Source: Liolophura sinensis (taxonomy: Eukaryota > Mollusca > Polyplacophora > Chitonida > Chitonidae). Taken from it: DNA of 64,000 nt. This document shows, in pieces, positions 61,266 to 64,000 of this stretch (positions are counted from its first letter, which is position 1; each line of letters opens with the position of its first letter). Under the pieces are notes generated by a model, which was given only the letters and a program-made list of their open reading frames with translations, did not search any database and was not told the DNA's origin. A program made the translations under genes and the position numbers. The stretch spans positions 10,551,704 through 10,615,703 of the forward strand of contig NC_088304.1 of the NCBI RefSeq assembly GCF_032854445.1. The letters are read 5' to 3'.

Positions 61266-61599
61266 CTTTTTTTATTTCATATTTTAGTTGCATTAGTTTC
61301 TACACAAGCTCCATTTTAGGGTTGAAAACATGTCCAGTGATAGGTTTTGCTTGTTGAGGGTACGAAGTTACAGCAAGGATTTGCGGACATGGCAACAAAA
61401 GCAATTGCAAAGCCCGATAAATTTCACTAGAGTCTTATGGACCTGGTCGTCTTATTTGATGAGACTCGCTGTAGTCGAACGCACCATGGTCTGTGAGGTC
61501 AGAGGCTGGACTCCAGGTTTCGTTGATTAGAGATACATTTTGTGGCTATTTATGGTTTACTAACTGTCACTGTTCGTGTGACCTTGGTAAGAATAAGTC

Positions 61600-61990
61600 T
61601 TGACGACATTCGTGTCTATGCGCCGAAGCAGATATTCGTATACCAGCCGGCAACCAAGATGGACGTCCTGGGTCAGTTATAGCAAGGTCATTTCCCAAAA
61701 ACGACGTATAATACACACTAATAAAGGAGTAAAAAAGTATTTAAAATGCGAAAATAGGACGGAATCGTGGCAAAGAGAAACAGTTAAGACTTTTCAGTGA
61801 TCTTGGAAAGACGAAAAGTCTGTTCCAGGCGATTAAGTGAAATCAGTATTCAAATCGTGTATCATGCTAGAATATAAGTTGTCGATAACAAAATATGTAT
61901 CTCAGTTGCGCAACTGATTGCAACTGTTCATATATACAACGTGGCGATCTAATTCGACACGATGAACAAACGACCCCTATAATCGGAGGC
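61600..61990 (+). repeat. Dispersed repeat B
   Basis: Matches the first half of the 19.9-kb copy ('accaagatggacgtcctggg', 'tatgtatctcagttgcgc', 'gattgcaactgttcatat'). Confidence 0.75.
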
Positions 61991-62522
61991 TTACGTTCGT
62001 TAAAGCTATACACTTGAGTACGAAGTGAAACACCAGTGCAAAAAAATCCGTAAAACTGATATTATCTGGACTGACGGACTGACGGACTGATGGACGATAC
62101 TTCCAGTACCTAGAGTGAATCCTTGTCTCCTTTCCAGTCGTGTACTATTTTCACTGGCCTCGACAAAGGTACTTCATTGGCGCGAATTTAGAATATATTA
62201 ATTTATTATTTATATAAAAGTGAAATGTCAGGACTTCCTTCACTGATAAAAGTGATGTCTCCCTGGCTATAGTTAAATATCACTTTTCTATTACACATCC
62301 CGACGCCATGACCTCACATTTTGTTTTATGACATTCCAGTCCGGCATAGCAGAATGACGTTATAATGCAAGTTCTGTCAACATTAACATTTATTACGTCA
62401 CGCAACAAGACACGTCATGGCGACGTCACGCTATATACACAAGTCTGCGACGGCGTACAGCAAAAACACATCTTAAACTTGTTCAAAATCCCGATATTGC
62501 CAAAATATAAATAATAAATAGA

Positions 62523-62613
62523 ATATTGTACAGTGAAGGTTGAATATCATAAATATTTTTCTCACCTCTCACTCTAAAAATATGTGTGATATTCAACCTT
62601 CACTGTGCAATAT
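62523..62613. mobile_element. Foldback element (MITE-like), 91 bp
   Basis: Arms 62523-62560 and 62576-62613 are inverted repeats with 'cagtgaaggttgaatatca' on the left and its complement on the right, with a 15-base loop. Confidence 0.85.
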
Positions 62614-62644
62614 CCTCTATGTATCCCCCGATGATGATGGCAGT

Positions 62645-62790
62645 ATTTCTTTATTTGGATGGTGTTTTATGCCGTACTCGAGAATATTTCACTTAATGCG
62701 ACCAGCATTATTTTGGGGGGAAACCGTACTGAGTCCGGGGGAACGCACGGCCATCAGTAGGTTGCTGCAGACCTTCCCAAGTTCTATGGT
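62645..62790 (-). mobile_element. tRNA-SINE family 1, truncated, reverse
   Basis: 'tggtgttttatgccgtactc' through 'gtaggttgctgcagaccttc'. The head is missing. Confidence 0.75.
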
Positions 62791-62799
62791 GGTGGTAGA

Positions 62800-63360
62800 C
62801 TTCTACTCCAAGAGATAAGAACTTCAGACATGGCGTCTATCACGTCATTTATGCTTAACAAAACTACATATGAGTTACCATGCGGTTTGCGCTTTATTTG
62901 ACGAGGTGAGAAAGGTAATGCACAGGACATTGCATGAAGCACATTGTTACGAAGCAGAAAGCTTAGTCCTTTTGGAAGATGATGTATTCTCTGAAAGAAA
63001 AAGAAACAAAAAAGATAACAGAAAATACTTGAGAATCTTGACGATGGCATTAGGCCCCAATCAAAGAAATAAATTAGTTAAGCTAACGAATATCATTTTA
63101 ACTCCTGTTTTAATATCCTGTGTTAGGGCAAACTTTTATAGAACTAAAATAAACTAATGCGTGAGACATTTCATTCATTAAAATACTAAAAACACAAAAG
63201 ATACTAATTAAACCTAAATACATGGTTTTATACGTAAATTACTCACTGTGAATCTGTTCTGGATGTCTCCATGTCGAGGGTCGGACTATTCCTCTGTAAA
63301 TACAATGATCATTACGGTGAATATTATTACACATGCTTATTTGATCTTAATAATAAAACT
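62800..63360. other. Intergenic, no supported gene
   Basis: Holds a 95-codon open frame (62870-63157, +) with a charged middle (ERKRNKKDNRK). It has no motif I recognise, no conserved partner and a marginal length, so it is not called as a gene. Confidence 0.35.
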
Positions 63361-63624
63361 TTATTTATTTATTTATTTGGTGTTTTAAGCCATACTCAAG
63401 AATATTTCACTTATACGACGGCGATCAGCTTTATGGTGAGAGGAAATCGGTCAGGGCCCGGGAGAAATTCACGACCATCCGCTGGTTGGTGCCAGACCTT
63501 CCCACGTATAGCCGGAGACGAAGCCAGCATGATCTGGACTTGAACTCACAACGACCGCATTGGTGAGAGGCTCCTGGGTCATTATACTGCGCTAGCGCGC
63601 TAACCAACGGAGCCACGGAGGCCC
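63361..63624 (-). mobile_element. tRNA-SINE family 1, full length, reverse
   Basis: Tail, core and complete tRNA-like head ending 'gagccacggaggccc'. It is one of the best preserved copies in the window. Confidence 0.9.
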
Positions 63625-64000
63625 AAATAGAGGAAAACAAAGCAAAAGTAACTACTGTGCGGATAGCGAAAGTATTTGACATAAAATAAAGATGGTGCTC
63701 ATAATGCCAAACAAACTAATATTACAAAGAGTATCAACGTTACTAAATTATGTGTCTTTCACGCAACATCATGCAGCCATTGTGTCAGTGGGTTACCACC
63801 GATAGCCCTGAGCTCTATAATGTTCCAGAGTAAATTAAATGGGTTGGGCTCAAGTACTCAGAACAGGAATCAGTCGACTCGAGTTATTGTCCGGAAGAAT
63901 GAAAACTGAGGCCATATGATTGGCCAAAATAAGACAACTGAGACATGGCGGTATGCATATACTCGGATTACATTTAGCTTTATTATTATTATTTTTTATT

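Noticed and set aside
62870-63157. 95-codon plus-strand frame
   Set aside because: Low-complexity charged middle and no recognised family. Chance frames of this length are expected in 64 kb.

Overview
The window looks like nuclear DNA from a lophotrochozoan invertebrate, most likely a mollusc and possibly a brachiopod. This rests on many small exons with GT/AG introns, AT-rich introns, abundant tRNA-headed SINEs ending in (AAATA)n, and gene families typical of such animals (nitric oxide synthase reductase region, a galaxin-like di-cysteine protein, CYP3-clan P450s). The species cannot be fixed from the sequence alone.

Layout. 1-9275 (+): the 3' part of a nitric oxide synthase gene; eleven exons were read, covering the end of the FMN domain and the FAD and NADPH domains. 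9276-13607: no gene recognised; dispersed repeats. 13608-17183 (+): a complete two-exon galaxin-like secreted protein with 21 di-cysteines. Its single intron holds a (TA)n tract and a large minisatellite, and a second 46-bp minisatellite lies just downstream. 17424-21858: repeats only. 21859-35905 (+): a complete 14-exon CYP3-like cytochrome P450 (518 aa), interrupted only by a 200-N assembly gap beside exon 12. 35906-40123: convergent intergenic region. 57965-40124 (-): a second P450 with the same 14-exon structure, facing the first tail to tail. As assembled it carries five inferred single-base length changes, in exons 1, 5, 6 and 7. 57966-64000: no gene recognised; foldback elements, SINEs and a degenerate telomere-like tract.

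The two P450s are an inverted, convergent duplicate pair with almost identical exon lengths. Both have alanine in the I-helix where oxygen-activating P450s normally carry Glu or Asp. Both also carry, in the intron after exon 5, a tandem array grown from the 3' end of exon 5 together with its splice donor. NOS and microsomal P450s are both haem-thiolate enzymes, but nothing in the sequence shows that the NOS, galaxin and P450 genes work together; their adjacency may be chance.

Non-coding DNA is dominated by one tRNA-SINE family (about 22 copies), at least three other SINE-like families, two dispersed repeats of unknown class (called A and B here), five short foldback elements and about ten tandem arrays. 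Exon boundaries below were set by hand from splice signals, reading frame and recalled family motifs; no alignment software was used.
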